Shown: positions 26,001-41,000, counted from the stretch's first letter. The stretch is DNA of 64,000 bases from Flabesymbios commensalis (GCA_964017125.1 OZ024905.1:38202084-38266083), one strand, 5' to 3'. Notes: a model not told the origin generated them from the letters alone. Numbers and translations: made by a program.

Positions 26001-29000
26001 CTTTAACGTCATGATATTATATTGTCCAAATTTTGTCCTTTTATATCACACAATAAGATTTGAATGTCAAGATATTCAATTTTTTATGATAGGATATGAC
26101 ATTATCAAATCAAGATATGGCGGGCTTGGCGGCATTCTAATGTGACATTATAAGGACTGAATATGACACTACAATATTTTAATGTGACCATAGAATGTCA
26201 GGCTTTGTCACTTTGAAGTCTGGATGTGGCATTTTAATGTCAGGATAATATATTGTCATGTCAAGGTATAACATTTCAATAACATTATATTGACAGACGC
26301 ACGTTACCATATGGTAATACAGAATCGACATAGAACATTCCAATATCAGGCTGGCACATGTCAGTTCAACATATATATCGCAATATAATTCAGTAAGTGA
26401 AGGCCTCTACATTGCTCAAATACCGGTACTCCAAAACTGCCAACAACAAAAGCACTTCGGAAAATAAAATGGAAAGTAATTAGATAGCGTTAAGACACAT
26501 GCTCTTTGAACAGCTTGTGGCCTTGCCCTCTTTTACTTTCATTTCCTCTTACACTAAAATGTCATATTGTGATGTTAATATGCTATATCATGATATTTAA
26601 TATCGTGACAATACACTAAAAGATCCTGTCACTTTAATACCATACCGTGATGCTTAACCACCATATCCTGCATTTATAAAGCTGTATCCAAACATCATAA
26701 CGTCATTTTACTATAATAAAGAGCAATATTTGGACATTACAAAACCATATCATGACGTTAATGTTTCTTGTCCTCATATTATCGTGACATAAAGAGATCA
26801 TATCCTGACGATAAACTGTGACATCAATTAATTTATTGTCATATTCCGATATTCTGATGTAAAATCATCTCATTACAACACCATACAATGCCATAACTTC
26901 ATTACGAAATATATATATCCTAATATTCAAAATGTAATATCTTGATATTTAAATGATATATTTCATGATATTAAACATATTGACATTCGCAGATCAAGGA
27001 CAAAAGTAAGTATTTAAAAGAGCATTGTTACAGGACGATTATCAAAGATGTCATGCTCATGTAACGTGTGAGGCGCAAGTCCTTATCTTGTAATTGATTT
27101 TTGCTAGAAAGCCTCCCTTCAACGTCACCTACTGCCCCAGCCAACACGGGGCATTAATCCAATTTTGTTTAATTTTTGTGTCAGCGTCGAAGACGGTCAG
27201 CCCATATTAAAACAGCATTGGACGAATGCCTCTTGTTTAAACTCCATTATGATACAGAGCATATTTTGCTGTACAGGAGGGTGTGGAATCTACAGTCTGG
27301 GAACGGATTTTATATCATGGTCGCTTGTAACCAACGCAAACTGAAAGAGCAGTCGCCCCAGAAAGAGTTCTAAAAAGAGTGAGTTGCGGGTGCAGAGTGG
27401 CTTGTTCAAAGGGGGGGGGGTCTCACAAATCTAGACTATATGGCCAAACATGTAGAAACTGTGACAGCTCGGATGATTGAAACGCAATAATTTCATTATT
27501 TACCTGAGATTATTTTGTTAACTTGACAAATCTCAATCTACATTTCTAGTGGGAAAGCAGTTCGAAAACACTCCAAAGCGTCACCCACCATGGTAGAATT
27601 AACTATAACTACCATGTGGGATTCATGTCGATAAACACAATATAATAAAATATGGTCATCTAAATAAGTTCCAGACTCCATGGGTTCGGCTAAAAAATAC
27701 ATTTTAGTTTCAACAACGAGATAGTTATCGCATATTTTCGGGGTTTTTTAAAGATCGCTTAACAAAATATTATGGCGGCCATCTTGAATTTGTGGTATTA
27801 AGAAAAACACTGATATTATTTCTGATCATCTGGACAACCTCCTTGTACTTTAAAACATAGGTAGAGACACGAAAATCATTGTTTTAACTTCAAAAGTGGC
27901 GGATTGGGGTATAACCTTTTTTTTTAAATGGCGTTACCTGGTGTTATTTTTAATTAACTACTATGTGGGATTTATGTTGATAAATTCAATATAATAAAAT
28001 AATGGTGATCTAAATAAGTGTTATATGCCATGGGTTTGGCCAAAAAATACATTTTAGGTTCAACAACGAGATAGATATCTCATATTTTCGTGTTTTTTTA
28101 AGAGATCGCTTAACATAATCAGAACAATATGGCGGCCATCTTGGATTTTTGGTATTGAGAAAAGTGCTGATATCATTTCTGATCCTCTGGATTAACTCTT
28201 TGTGCCTTAAAACATAAATAGAGACACCAAAATATTTTTTTTCTAACTACAAAGGTGAGGAATTAGGGTATACCCCTGTTTTTCGAAAATGGCGTTACAT
28301 GGTGGCGGCCATCTTGAATAAAAAAAATGCACAAGCGGGATTTTTGGGGCCTCTTCGGAATTCTTCTAGGGAGATGTACAGGTATCATTCCTAAAAAAAA
28401 TCAGCTTTCTGCAATTTTATTCCAGGTTCCTGTGTTTTTTTCACTAATGCTCTTACACTAGGAGTCACACATCAATCGCAACCAAAACACATTTATGTTT
28501 CCATAACCTGTGCATTGCGAGACATTTTGGCTCTGGTAAGACCACAGTATCATATTTGGCCCAAGTACAACTTATTTGTATTCTATTTAAATAACAATGC
28601 AGAAAGGGGGTTGGCTGATTTTGCTATGTATTTGAAGCTGTAATCATTAATCGGTCTGGTGAATGTATTCCTTTAAATCCTGATGCCACACCACGAAAGC
28701 CTGTATACAATTATGTCTTTATAGATATACAGACAACAAACATATGATTGTGAGTAGCATAGATTATTTTTATATGATGTTTTTTGTAACTTCCGTCATC
28801 GTCGATCTTTATATCATGATGAAAATCACTTTATTAAAACAATCCTGATCTTTATAGTGATAATTATTACAATACGGTCCTCTATATCGTACATGCAGTG
28901 CTCTGTGCGCTTTACAAAAAATTAGACTTTACAGAAAATATGCTTCTTCAAGGCGCTTTCGAAGACATCTACGGAATCTGGGAGCTCGTTCCACAGCTTT

Positions 29001-32000
29001 GGCGCTGCATTGAGAACCCTTCTGCTTCCGAACTGTAAGCGTTTAGACTAGTGTGTTGCGTCGACAAAGAAGGTTGTTTGATGATGAGCGAAAGCTTCTG
29101 CTTTGAACATTCAATGTAGCTTGAAACTCACTCAGATAAATATGATGACGCGCTGCCATGGATTGTTTGTACGTGAGCACCATTACCCTGATGATAAGTG
29201 GTATCACTTAAAACTGGTAGCGAATGAAGCTTTTGAGCACTGGTGTTTTATGCTCATCTCAATTAGTGAGTGTCACCAAGCGTGCCACAGTGTTCTGAAT
29301 GCGCTGTAAAAGCAGAATAAGCATCTTAGGGTGGTCAATACAAGGTGCTGTTGCAATAGCACAGGCGAGCAGTGATAGGTTGAGTCAGAATCTTTCCAAT
29401 GTTTCTGATGTGCAGGGAATCAGTACTGCAAACGGCGCTAACATGTTTGTTAAGGGTCAGATAACTGTCCAGTGTCACTCCAGGACTCTTCACATTATCT
29501 GTTTTGCAATGGTCTTAGAAAATGATTAGACGAAATTCCAGCCTTATGAGTTTAGAGGATCTCTGTCTTTTCTCCATTTTTTCAGTCTGTTTTTGCCATC
29601 CATATATCGATGTTACGAATGCAAATTTCCAGTCGCTGCATAAATTTTACCGCGTCTGTGACCGAGAAAAAGTATACAAGTGTGTGTCGTCTGCGTCTCT
29701 AAGAACAGACCAATGCGAAACTGCGGATTGCAATTTGAAATTGCCGATCACCACTTTCTGGTACCGGTTATCCCGGTACGATGATAACCGGTACGATGTG
29801 AACCTACGCACTCCAGACTTCGATCTTGGGACTACCTACTCTTTGTTAACTAAGTACCTACTACTAATCCTGATTAAACAGTTGACGCCATAGTAAAATC
29901 CGACCCTTGCATTGAAAATTTGACTAAAATTTACGTTAGCCAACTTTGTCAACGGTTTAATATGTTAATTATTTGTATAAACGTATGCGTACTATCACAA
30001 TCATCAGGTCATGAATAAGCAAAAATTATTTTTGTTGATTTATTGGGATTTACATTTTCAAAGATATAATATAATTTTCAATTTAAACGAAATGTCATTT
30101 GTCACTTGATGGTCAACAGAGGTCATGTCTCTCCCTCATTTATTATATAGTTGTTTTGATCTATAGATACACTAATTAATATATACTAATCGCCTTGTAG
30201 TTATAATTAAATGACCTAAGCTACCTCGCTATTAATTACCGACCTATGAGTACCTACATAATTATTCATCTGATAGTCGCGTACCATGGCATTTATATAT
30301 TATATCCGTGCTTTTTTATTTTAGTTTTATTTGACGTAAACACGCTATAAATTCAGTTACAAAGGTTATAGATGTTGCTTTCCTACCAGTAAAAACATTG
30401 AACTTTTTGTATTTAGAGATTAGACAAGGTAACTGCTCGACCCCATGCTGTAGTAGAATGCAATTAGATGAATCAGGTGGGGTACTGGGATGACTGCTAC
30501 TAGTAGTACTTTTTGCCCCCCATCCGGGGAGGGTCATTAGGGATCTGTTCCGTCAGTTGCATGTTGTATGGCACGGTACGGAAGCACTAGTCAACAGCAA
30601 TTATCCAAGGGAAGCTGCAGCCTCCTCGTATCTGGCCATGATCTTCGGGCGGATTGCCAGTGGCGTACCCTGGTTCCTCCGCTCAACGGCGGTGCTAATG
30701 CAGCTCTCGCATCAGTGCTGGCGCTGGTGTAGGCTGTGGTAGCCTTAAATAACCGCCAATAGCGTGTTTGACATTAGGTTTTTCACGTGGGATGAATGGA
30801 GTTTCAGCATTAAATTGCACAGCGAAACCCAAGTCTTCGGCTGTCTGGGCATGTCTGGGGGTAGATCCCCTAGACATGCCCTGAACCCCTTATAGACCGA
30901 GCAAAGGAAAACGCTCTTAATAACCCACCATGCTCTATCACCCCCACCCTCACATCATCATCATCTGTACATCATTTCATCTCATCAATTGACTACAACG
31001 TTTTTATCGTATTACAATGTCACTTAAAAGACCTTTTGTGCCGAAAAGTGACGTAAAGCAATGATTTACTTCTACTACTAGATGCATCAGGTAGGCAGGA
31101 CCGTTTCACTAATGGAATGTCAAAACATTTTTCTTCAAATCGCAGCTGCAATATATGTATGTGAAAAAGAAATCACACCACGAAAGTTATTCGGAACTTT
31201 TTTTTATTATAGTGAAAAGACAAATACTGTCTTATATATTGCAATATTGTTCCAAGAGTGTACATGTATAATATATCACTCTCCTCTGAGACACAGGGAT
31301 CGCTGTTAGGCAGTGGTGTAGATAAAGTTAAACTATCACTGTTGTTAATTGAGTTGTATCTGCGATTCCAAAAATTGACATGGAATTGTTTTTTTTCACT
31401 ATGTGGATATTACAATTTTTTATGTTAATACGTCATGACTACAGAGTGCATTTTATATTCCGTTTCAATTTAACGTGGTCGCACTGGTGACAAGTCAAAG
31501 CCGTTCTATGGACCATGTCCAGAATAACGTACATGAATTTGACTCTTTATACCTCACCAGTACGTCTTTTAAAATGTGATCCGACTGGAAGCAATTGCTA
31601 TACCGACGTCACCGTATCGCATTTATATCGCACCGTATCGCATTTATGTCGCATTCATCTATGGCGGTGTGTGTAATTTACGTTTACGTTTTGTTTTCAG
31701 AGGTTGAATCAGTGTGCTTTGCTATCTGCCACGGTGCAGTAAGCTAGAATAATTCTAAGGATTGTGTTTAGAATAACAAATGATGTTCTTGGTAAAGTGT
31801 AACTACCACGCTTTTAAAGTACACCGCACAAACAAAATATTATTATAATAACCTTATTACGCATCATAAACTGAAGTACAGACACTATATTAGTGTTTGT
31901 TACTCTTATGCTGTAATGTAAACATTATAAGTTTATTCTCTGTATCCTCTTGAAATTAACAGATTACCCATTTCATTTGAAATACACAACATATTATTTA

Positions 32001-35000
32001 CTATCGGGATATTTTTACCACGCAATGAAAAAGGTGTGAGGTTTAGTATCGACATCATAATAAGCATTATTGCAAAGGTATAATGCATCCGCCATTGCGA
32101 TTTAAACAAGAACTAGAACTTGAGACTATTTAGCGAATACTCATTTTGTTTGACATAAAATGTTTCGGTTCTACTTTTGTGCATACTGTAATATGCTTAT
32201 CAATATCGAAGTCGTAACAGAAACAACTTCTAAATTTTCACTAGAATATTCTTTTTCTGAACTTATTGCCCTGCTGAGGTTCTCTTCATTTCCCACTTTG
32301 GCCTACATGTGCACAAAATGTGTCCTATAACCCGATTCACGCATACATTCACTCTGAACATACTGCTCGACGGCGGGATATTGATTTTTCACACATCATC
32401 TGATAATCGAAAAATTAATGTCACAACTGACTATAAATTGATCATTTTCTGTGTGTTTGCCAAATTGATAAGTCTGTTCGGAATATTAATTAACCTATAT
32501 GCCCATAGCGGACGAGCTGATAAAGATATAGCTACGTATGCTAATTATTATCAGTTAATTTTATTCACTGTAGTTACGATACCCATTGTAACCAATGACA
32601 CTGCTAGTTGACTTCGCCCGTTAATAAACCTTCTCATTAATTTACATAACAAATTTATTAAAGATAATTTAACAACACTAACTGTTGGCATATGGTAATA
32701 GACACGCTCGCATTTTGTTATAGTAATAATATTATTCCATAGTAATCTGTCATTGTTGTCTCGTTGTTTTACAATATGTCTTTAAGTACTGCCTCCAGCA
32801 ATGGAAAAACGACGAGCATTGTTTTGAAAGGATTGCAACATTTTTGAAGGTTGTACATCCATTAATAGTTATATAAATAAACCGTGATGCTCCCCGTAAG
32901 CAATGTACGGCCTTTTATTTAGTGAGTGTGCACTCATCTATACGTTCTGCTTGGTCTTCACACAGTTCGCATTGTAAGGGTGGGTGGCTAATCGTCATCC
33001 TCACAATAAAATGAATGCTGTTTTTAACCAAAACGTAAGCTCCATGAGATGTACTAGGTGTTATCACGCAACCAGAAAAATTTGTATTATTATAATGCAT
33101 TACTAAACAAATATGGTATATAATGCTGTATAGTATACTAACATACAGTAGCCATCACTTATATAACTATATATTTATAACCAAAATTGAAGGATTGGCT
33201 GAGAACATTTATATAAGTGATGGTTCGTGCCATACATTAAATTCTAATAATACTTTAAAGTCTTCAAAATATGTGTTATTTTGTCATGTTCAATGTGCAG
33301 TCTCTATGTAAAGACAAAATGGTGTCGGACATATGTTAGTCATATTGTGATAGATGCTACATATATATACGATTAATCCATCAGCTAGCGTAAACTTGAC
33401 AAACTGGCAATACCCAGTGAAATGATAACTAACACATTACAGCAACACACAAAACCATAATACCTGACACATTACAACAATGCGCAACTATCACATTACA
33501 ACAACAAACATAACCATGATAACTGACACATTACAACAACACGCAACTGAAACGTTACATTTACAACAACACACCAATAAGAACACATTGCAACAACACA
33601 CAGTTAACATATTACAACAACACACATAATGGACGCATTACAACAAAACACTTAACTGACACATGACCACAATAGATGTGACAAAAACACAACAGGAACA
33701 TTTAGAACTGACACATTGAAACAACACACATCTATTACATTGCAACAGCACATATAACTAAAGCATCACAACAACACACTTAACTGACGCATTACAACAA
33801 CAACACATATATAACTGACACGCATAACTGACACATTACAAAACGATTAAAAGTAATGCTATAACATAAGTTGTATGTATCACTATTGCCTTGTTTTTCT
33901 ATATCCAAATCTGCAAAATGTTATAGAGAAAACGTCATTATTACTTCCGCCAAAGAAGTTTATTTCGGTCGTGTTTGTTTGTTTGTCTGTTTGTTTGTCT
34001 GTTTGTTTGTTCTGATATGATATAAATCTCCCAGACACATGCCTCATGTAGCTGTTACATTATAAACGTGACCGTCTTTTTTTAGTACAAAAGCCACTCG
34101 GATGGAACAGCGCAAACCCTAATTACAAACCAAGACGAACCCGTTTTGGCACAGCATAACTATACACCACGACTATATAACGTGTAGATACCATGTGATT
34201 GTTAATCATCGTGTCATGTGTGGACAATCCCAGAAAATATTTTCATAGTTTTAATGATTTGTATTCCCCCCTCTATATTATATTAAACTATTTTTCAAGT
34301 TGGGTGCTTTAGTTAATTTGTATGAGTTAAAATGTGTTGCGTTTTCGTGTATTGTGTGACTATGGCTATATCAACACATAATTTCCTTTGTTTTTCATCT
34401 GGCCATTGTGACTGACTGAATTAAACCAATGTAAAAAAAACTAGGTAGCCCTCATTCGCAAATGTTGTGCGTTCACGCCTATGACGTAATACCTGATGAA
34501 GACTTGTACATGGTCAACTATGACGTAATACCTGCATGGAGGTCATCACTAACAATCCGTCCAGTCTTGGTTCAGTTTATAATCTTGATTGAGGGAGGAG
34601 ACGGTTTCGGCAAATCGCTCACGTGGTGCACAGTGCAGCGGTAAGATATTTCTCATACCCCACACCCTCCTCTAATTAAAACTCGTATTTGCTGAGGACT
34701 GGGCACAACCTACAATAATAGGTGGCGCCATGCCCTTCTGAATCCCTGATAAAACACTGTTCCTTTGCAACAAACACAGTACATTGCTGTTCCAACATTG
34801 AGCCTCCATAGGAGTAATGTACTGCGTTGTTTGGGGTATACTTTATACAAACTGTAATATCAAATTATCCTGCCTCTCGTCCAGCACAGTTTTTACCCAT
34901 TTGCAGTTTGTACTATTACTCGTATTATCTATCATATGAGTAGGCCTATCATAAAACAGGCGTCATTCACTTAATATTTAATATTATACTATATGGTTTA

Positions 35001-38000
35001 GAATAAAGCATCTGATTATAAATGAAACAGAAATTGACTCCAAATAGAATAATTGGTTGTGTAATATTACTCGTGATCAAATAAATTTAAATTATTTTTT
35101 CGAACTGTTGAAGTCCATGTTTCCAGCGTCCTAGGGATATGTAGATAATTGTATGTAGATGTAGTTGATAAGTATAGATGTGGAGATCAGAGGGTGCCCA
35201 GCTGCCATCCACCATAACAACCTGATAGATACAGATGTCACAATGCATGCAAGCTCTCTTCTAACATTACCTTTATACTGGGCTGATGTCTGCTATATTG
35301 GCCCAGAATTAATCCAGAATGGCTCCAAGATACGATGCCAACCGGTGTGTTATGTAGGCATAATAACATCTGATGACTCCCCTCCAGCCAAACATCATAT
35401 GATATTGAGCTGGTATACTTTATTATTATAATTAACATCTATATAACTCCTGTTGGGTCCTGCTTGTGGAACGCTCTGAGTCCAGAAGCCATCTCTACAG
35501 ATGAAACGTCTATTGTATGTTGTACCATCACATTCTATATTGTTGTCCCCTGAGGTTTCCGTCTGCCCCCCCCCCCCCCCTCCCTACACAACCTCTGTGA
35601 CTAGCTACGTAAACTAAATATCTCCTACATCAACAATTTTTGACGTTCTCACTTCATACAGAAATGATACAAGTCTGACTGTCTATATCACGCACTAAAT
35701 GTTTTGCACTGTGTTTAACTGTTTGAAATTACCTTGTCATTTAATACAGGCATGCATCTAACTGAAATAGGCCTACAGTAACAGATTGGTTGATGAACTT
35801 ATTAATATTTCATGTACAACTGAGTTAAGCTGGTACTAGTAGATCACGAGATCGCACCGTCTCACACATCAAATGGCCTTCTAATTTTTTTTAGTGCAAT
35901 ATAACTTTTAAACGGTCTGAGTTACAGTCTTTACATTTGACAGAAATACATATTTTTCACTTCAATGGTGGGTGACGTTTATCTATATATTCATGGCTAA
36001 TGTCACATCTCTCACCTGGATTTGTGTGGGTGCACAACATCTTTTATAATCATTATCAGAATTATTTAAAAAATTGTAATTGTAATCTTTAGCAAGAAAA
36101 TGTGATCACCTCTGACCACAACGTTGATATTGAAGACATTGTACTTAAATATAAGTAGGTGCATCCATCACAAATTAATTTACTAAGGTCGTTATTGATA
36201 TGTTAACAGATTTTGAAGAAGTGAGATGCCGAATTAATTACGATATATATATATATATAATCAGGTCAGGTTGAAAATCATAAAACTAAAAAAGTACCCC
36301 CCCCCCCTCCCTATCCAAGATAGATCAATGGACAACACATGCATACAAAATGTATTCCTATATAATTATTTCACCAGAGTAAATCTGTCATTATTACCAG
36401 TTAGCCATCTGAATTTTATCGAATTGAATTTTTTTATCCGCAAGTGTTTATTTTGCCAATTTAAACATGTACATACTATCCCCAGGGCTCGAAATAAGCC
36501 ATTCCTCCAGTCCGGTACTGCCAAAATATGTGCAGGAATGGTAAGATTTGTCATTAGCCATTCCGATAAACTTGCAAATTTAAGGCCATCCTAGGACAAA
36601 GGCCATAAACTTCTAGGAATGACAATTTTTACTCAGGAATTCCTTGACTCGCCAGTCCTGTGGATTGGCATGCCATCAACGTTTATTTCTACACCTAATC
36701 CCATTGAGTGGCAGTTATATATACTGGTAGCTATATATGTCTTTTCCTGTTCTATGTGTTCCAGTGGCGAAACTGACCTTGAATCTCAGAAAAATATAGT
36801 TTCACAACAAGATGAAAGTGATAAAAATATAAAAGTCACAGAAAAAGAACCATCAGATGAAAAAAGCCGCTCTATTCCTCGAAATGGAAATGATGAGCTG
36901 TCAAACAAGCAGCATCAAAGTGGTGATCATAAGCAGCCACATGGACAGCATAACATGATGCAAAAGCAGCAGCAACATCAAGAGTTGCAACAACATCACC
37001 AGAAAAAAGGTCCGGAAACAACACAGCAGAAGAGCCAACGTGAGAGGGATTCAGAGGTTCATGAGGGAGATACCATGGGTGGTTCTAACGTGGAAGCGGA
37101 AGACGCAGAGGAGGTGGTGGTCACAGTACAGCTAGACGGGGAAGTGGGTAAGGATGTCCAAGATGCAGAAGTGGAAGACAAGTCCCCCGATGAGCACCAG
37201 GATGTGTCTGCTCAGGGTGAGGTTAGAAATGAGATGCTCGCAGATCACACCACAGAAGAGCAGGTTGACAGTGAAGAAAACAGGTAATCCATCAACCAAG
37301 CTGACAATGCTATCAGGACCGTGGGACACTGAGCTACAATTTTACCAACATTTATTACTAACCCTTGTCCTGCTGAATTGTTTGTTTCTATTTTTCGTTA
37401 TTTGAAGCTGGAATTGCCAAGGCAATTTCCAGCTGCAAATAACGAAAAATATTTCTATTAATGAAAAATAGGCTACCACTCACTGAATTTGAGTGATGTT
37501 TTCTTTTCTTTGAAACATGCTTTGAATAGTTGGATGCTTAATTAATTTCAATACACTGTCTTGAAATTTGTTGGTAAATTCTACTGAAAATGGTTGAAGT
37601 ACTGGTTGCCTCTCTAGCTTTTAAAATATTTTTTGGAGGGCAATTATTTTAGAATGGAGAAGTTATTTTGTCAGCTGGGGGATGATTTAACAAAATATGT
37701 GTTTGAGGTAGTGGGCTTTTTTTGGAATTTGGCCAATACAAACTGGAAAGATTTTAAAAGAAATAAAAAAGGAAGAAAATCAACTTTATGAATTTAAAAT
37801 TGCTGTCTGGTGGGCATTATTTACTTTAATATGCCTGATTTCTGGAAAACCATGCCAGATAGATGAACGATCACTATGAAAAAAAAAATTATCAATAAAC
37901 GCGATTGAATTAAAAATGGCCGAATTACTTAAATATGCTTGATTTCTAGCAAGCTGTGTCAGATAACTACACCATTGCCATGATTACCATAAAACAAAAT

Positions 38001-41000
38001 GTAAGGTTCAGGCAGGGATACACCTAGAATTTTTTTACCTATCTAGATCAAATTCAAAAGCCTGACTGACAGCCATTATTCACTCTAATATCCCAGATAT
38101 CCAGCAAATTGTGCTACATGTCTAATACTTGTATATCTAAACACAATCACTATAAAAAAAATGTGATGTTTTATACACTGAAAAATTAACCAAGATCAAA
38201 TTCAAAATTCCCGTCTCGATGCCATTATTCACTTTATTAGGCCTGATATCTGACGGTCTGTTTTATATTTTGTCAATATACAGTAACACACTGTAACTAG
38301 ATCATTACTGTATTGTAAAATATGAGGTTTAAGGGAGTGATATACCCTGAAAAATTTCATGTGGATCAAATTTCAAAATGCCTCACTGGCAATATGAAAA
38401 TCCCATACACTCCATAGTATTCTACAATACCGGCACATAGGTAATGATATGAATTGAGAACAACTCTTTATAATTTTCAGCAAAATGCAAAAATATCTAT
38501 TTCTAAGCAAATCAAAATCCCCTCCTATGTTGCCGATTGAGAAACTGCTTCTGTGGATCAATCCAATTCTGGATTATCTTTGATTGTTTTTCATAGAGCC
38601 ATCGGACCAGTGCTGACCAGCACTGAAGTATTCTAAAAAAATTGTAAAAAAAAGTTTCAAAACATGTATACTCTAGTTGATGTGTCTGTCATTAAGTGTC
38701 AGTCTTGTTGATATATTACAGGAATCTATTGTTCAAACAAATGAATTGATTAAAAGTTATGGTTGTGATTATGTGATTGTGTCTTTAACCCTAACAGCGC
38801 GGGGATCGACTTTAGACGTCAGAATCTGACGTCTGTAGACGTCAGATTCTGACGTCTAAAGGCGATCTCAGCACTGTAAGAGTAAAACTATTCGTAATGG
38901 CCGTAGACCCATAACATAGGTATTCAAATGGATGAGAAAGAGCTAACTAAGACAGTTATGATGATTTCAAATTTCAAATTGAAAAAACCTTTGGTCTCCA
39001 AGGTTTTCCGAAAAAAAATCAGCGCTTTAAGGGTTAAATATATCCTACTTCCAGGCTTGATAAAGGCTTGACAGAAGACTCATCCGTTCATGTCGCTGCT
39101 AATGATGAGGTAGTTGAGCCTGGTTCTGCCGATGTAGTTGAGGTCACACAGGGAGATGAAAGGCCGTCATCTGATCTGGAGGCACCTCAGGTGAGGCCAC
39201 TGGAGGCGAGCGAGCCTCACACTGCTCACGGAGATGACCTGGAGATCAAGCCTCAGGAGGATATGCCATCATTTGATGAGTGGAAGCAGAAGATGCTGGC
39301 TGAACAGCAGAAGGAGCAACAGGAACAAAATGGTAACTAGTTGCTTTTGAAGTACATGTTGAAGGTTGTAAGCATTTCTAAAAAAATACTAAATACATGT
39401 ACTGGGCTTTCCGAAATCAAAAGTAGTATGGAATAAATTGTGATGTTTTTTTGTGGGAATAAATCACACAAATAAAACACAAACATAGAAAAAAACACAA
39501 ATAACACTGACACTGTCTTACTGTAAGCGAAATTGATTATGACCTTTTGGCTCAAAATTCTATCTACCATAACACATCAGACATAACTTGAGCTGAAAGT
39601 TTGTAAGGTACATAATTTCTAGGGAGTAACATTTTGCATTAAAATTATAGTAAAACACACGTTAAGAAGTGGTAATGACATTTGTGATTGCTTACAAACT
39701 CGTTTGAAGACATACAAAAAACTATATGCTATACATGTATTGTCATGACTTTGTTGTTGTTGTTGTTGTGTTGTTATTGAAATTAAACAATCATTTTTTA
39801 GTGATACAGTAAACTATTAATTTCATTGAATTACCTGGTAGCTAATATGATTCATTAACGTTAACTTTATGTAATCAAATTTGAATATCAATCTATGAAT
39901 AATTTCAAGTATTTTTTTTTATGAACTGTACATAAGGTTATTACTATGGAGTTTAATAGGTGCTAATTTCATTAGAACTACATGAACTTGCTCACTCAAG
40001 CTATTATCAAACACCAATACATAAATATGATAAATCACAAAGGTACATTGAAGATGTTCCAAGCAAGAGTTTAGACAGGAAAGAGTAAAAGGGAGTCCAA
40101 GTTTTTGTTGGGCCGGGACGGGGCCTGGGGTCCTCCCACAATGAAATTTGGTGGAATCTGGCGATATTTTTCTACGTCCAGGACTCAGGCTGAAAATACG
40201 CCGTCCAAAAGATGGCTGGACGGCTCTCTGGCTAAGTCTTTGGTTCCAAGCACATTGCATATTATCAAACCATTCATATAAATCTAGTTCAAAATTTTAA
40301 ATTAGCAAATAGTTTAAGCCAAAAACAACTCTTCTGAAAAATGAAGTAGGTCATAGCACTGTGTTGATTTTTTATTTTGTGAAAACAAAAACGTCTTGCC
40401 AAAATGTAACAATCATTCTGCAAATGACAGTTGTCAAACTTGTTTAACAAAGGTAAAGAAATTATAATTGCAGACTTAACAAATTTTTGGTGCTAATTTA
40501 TTATTTATCAGCAAAATAATATTACATATTCTCACCATTCTGCATTCTATTTGCCGGGATGTTTCTAATTAATTCTCAGTCATGTTAGCACGGTTAAAGA
40601 ATGACGACAATACACATATATTTAAAATCGAAATTCACAAAGCAAACCTGTTTATTATAAATTGACATTGGTAGTTAACATGCTGGGATAGTTTTTAGCT
40701 CAATACTCTCTTTTTCAATAAATATTTCCATGCTTTAATTGTAATGCATATGAAATAGGTGGAAATATCTGATATTATGGTTGCATGCTCATTAAATTCT
40801 TCTGTGCCCTATAATGTCTACAATGCAGATTCCACACAAAATGCACACAAACAATTTAATCCTTTTGATTTTTTTCTTTTAGCTCAGGCAAATCTTATTT
40901 CCAATGGCTCAACACTCAAACCTAAGACTAACAAGAACTGGGTCAATTATGCCGCTGCTCCTTGTGGAGCGAAGATCTTGGGAACTAACAACGAAGCTAT

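Noticed and set aside
23473-28461. CACTA (CMC) transposon because ends contain TAGTG and CACTA
   Set aside because: The ends are in the inverse orientation (TAGTG at left, CACTA at right), and the TA fits better as a target-site border.
29522-29893. 123-codon plus-strand frame
   Set aside because: Antisense shadow of the minus-strand LINE reverse transcriptase.
33396-33850. CRISPR-like array
   Set aside because: Units vary in length and are degenerate, with no constant repeat and unique spacers; eukaryotic minisatellite.
39919-40260. 113-codon minus-strand frame in SUCO intron 3
   Set aside because: No recognisable domain and it crosses an abrupt composition change; more likely a repeat fragment.
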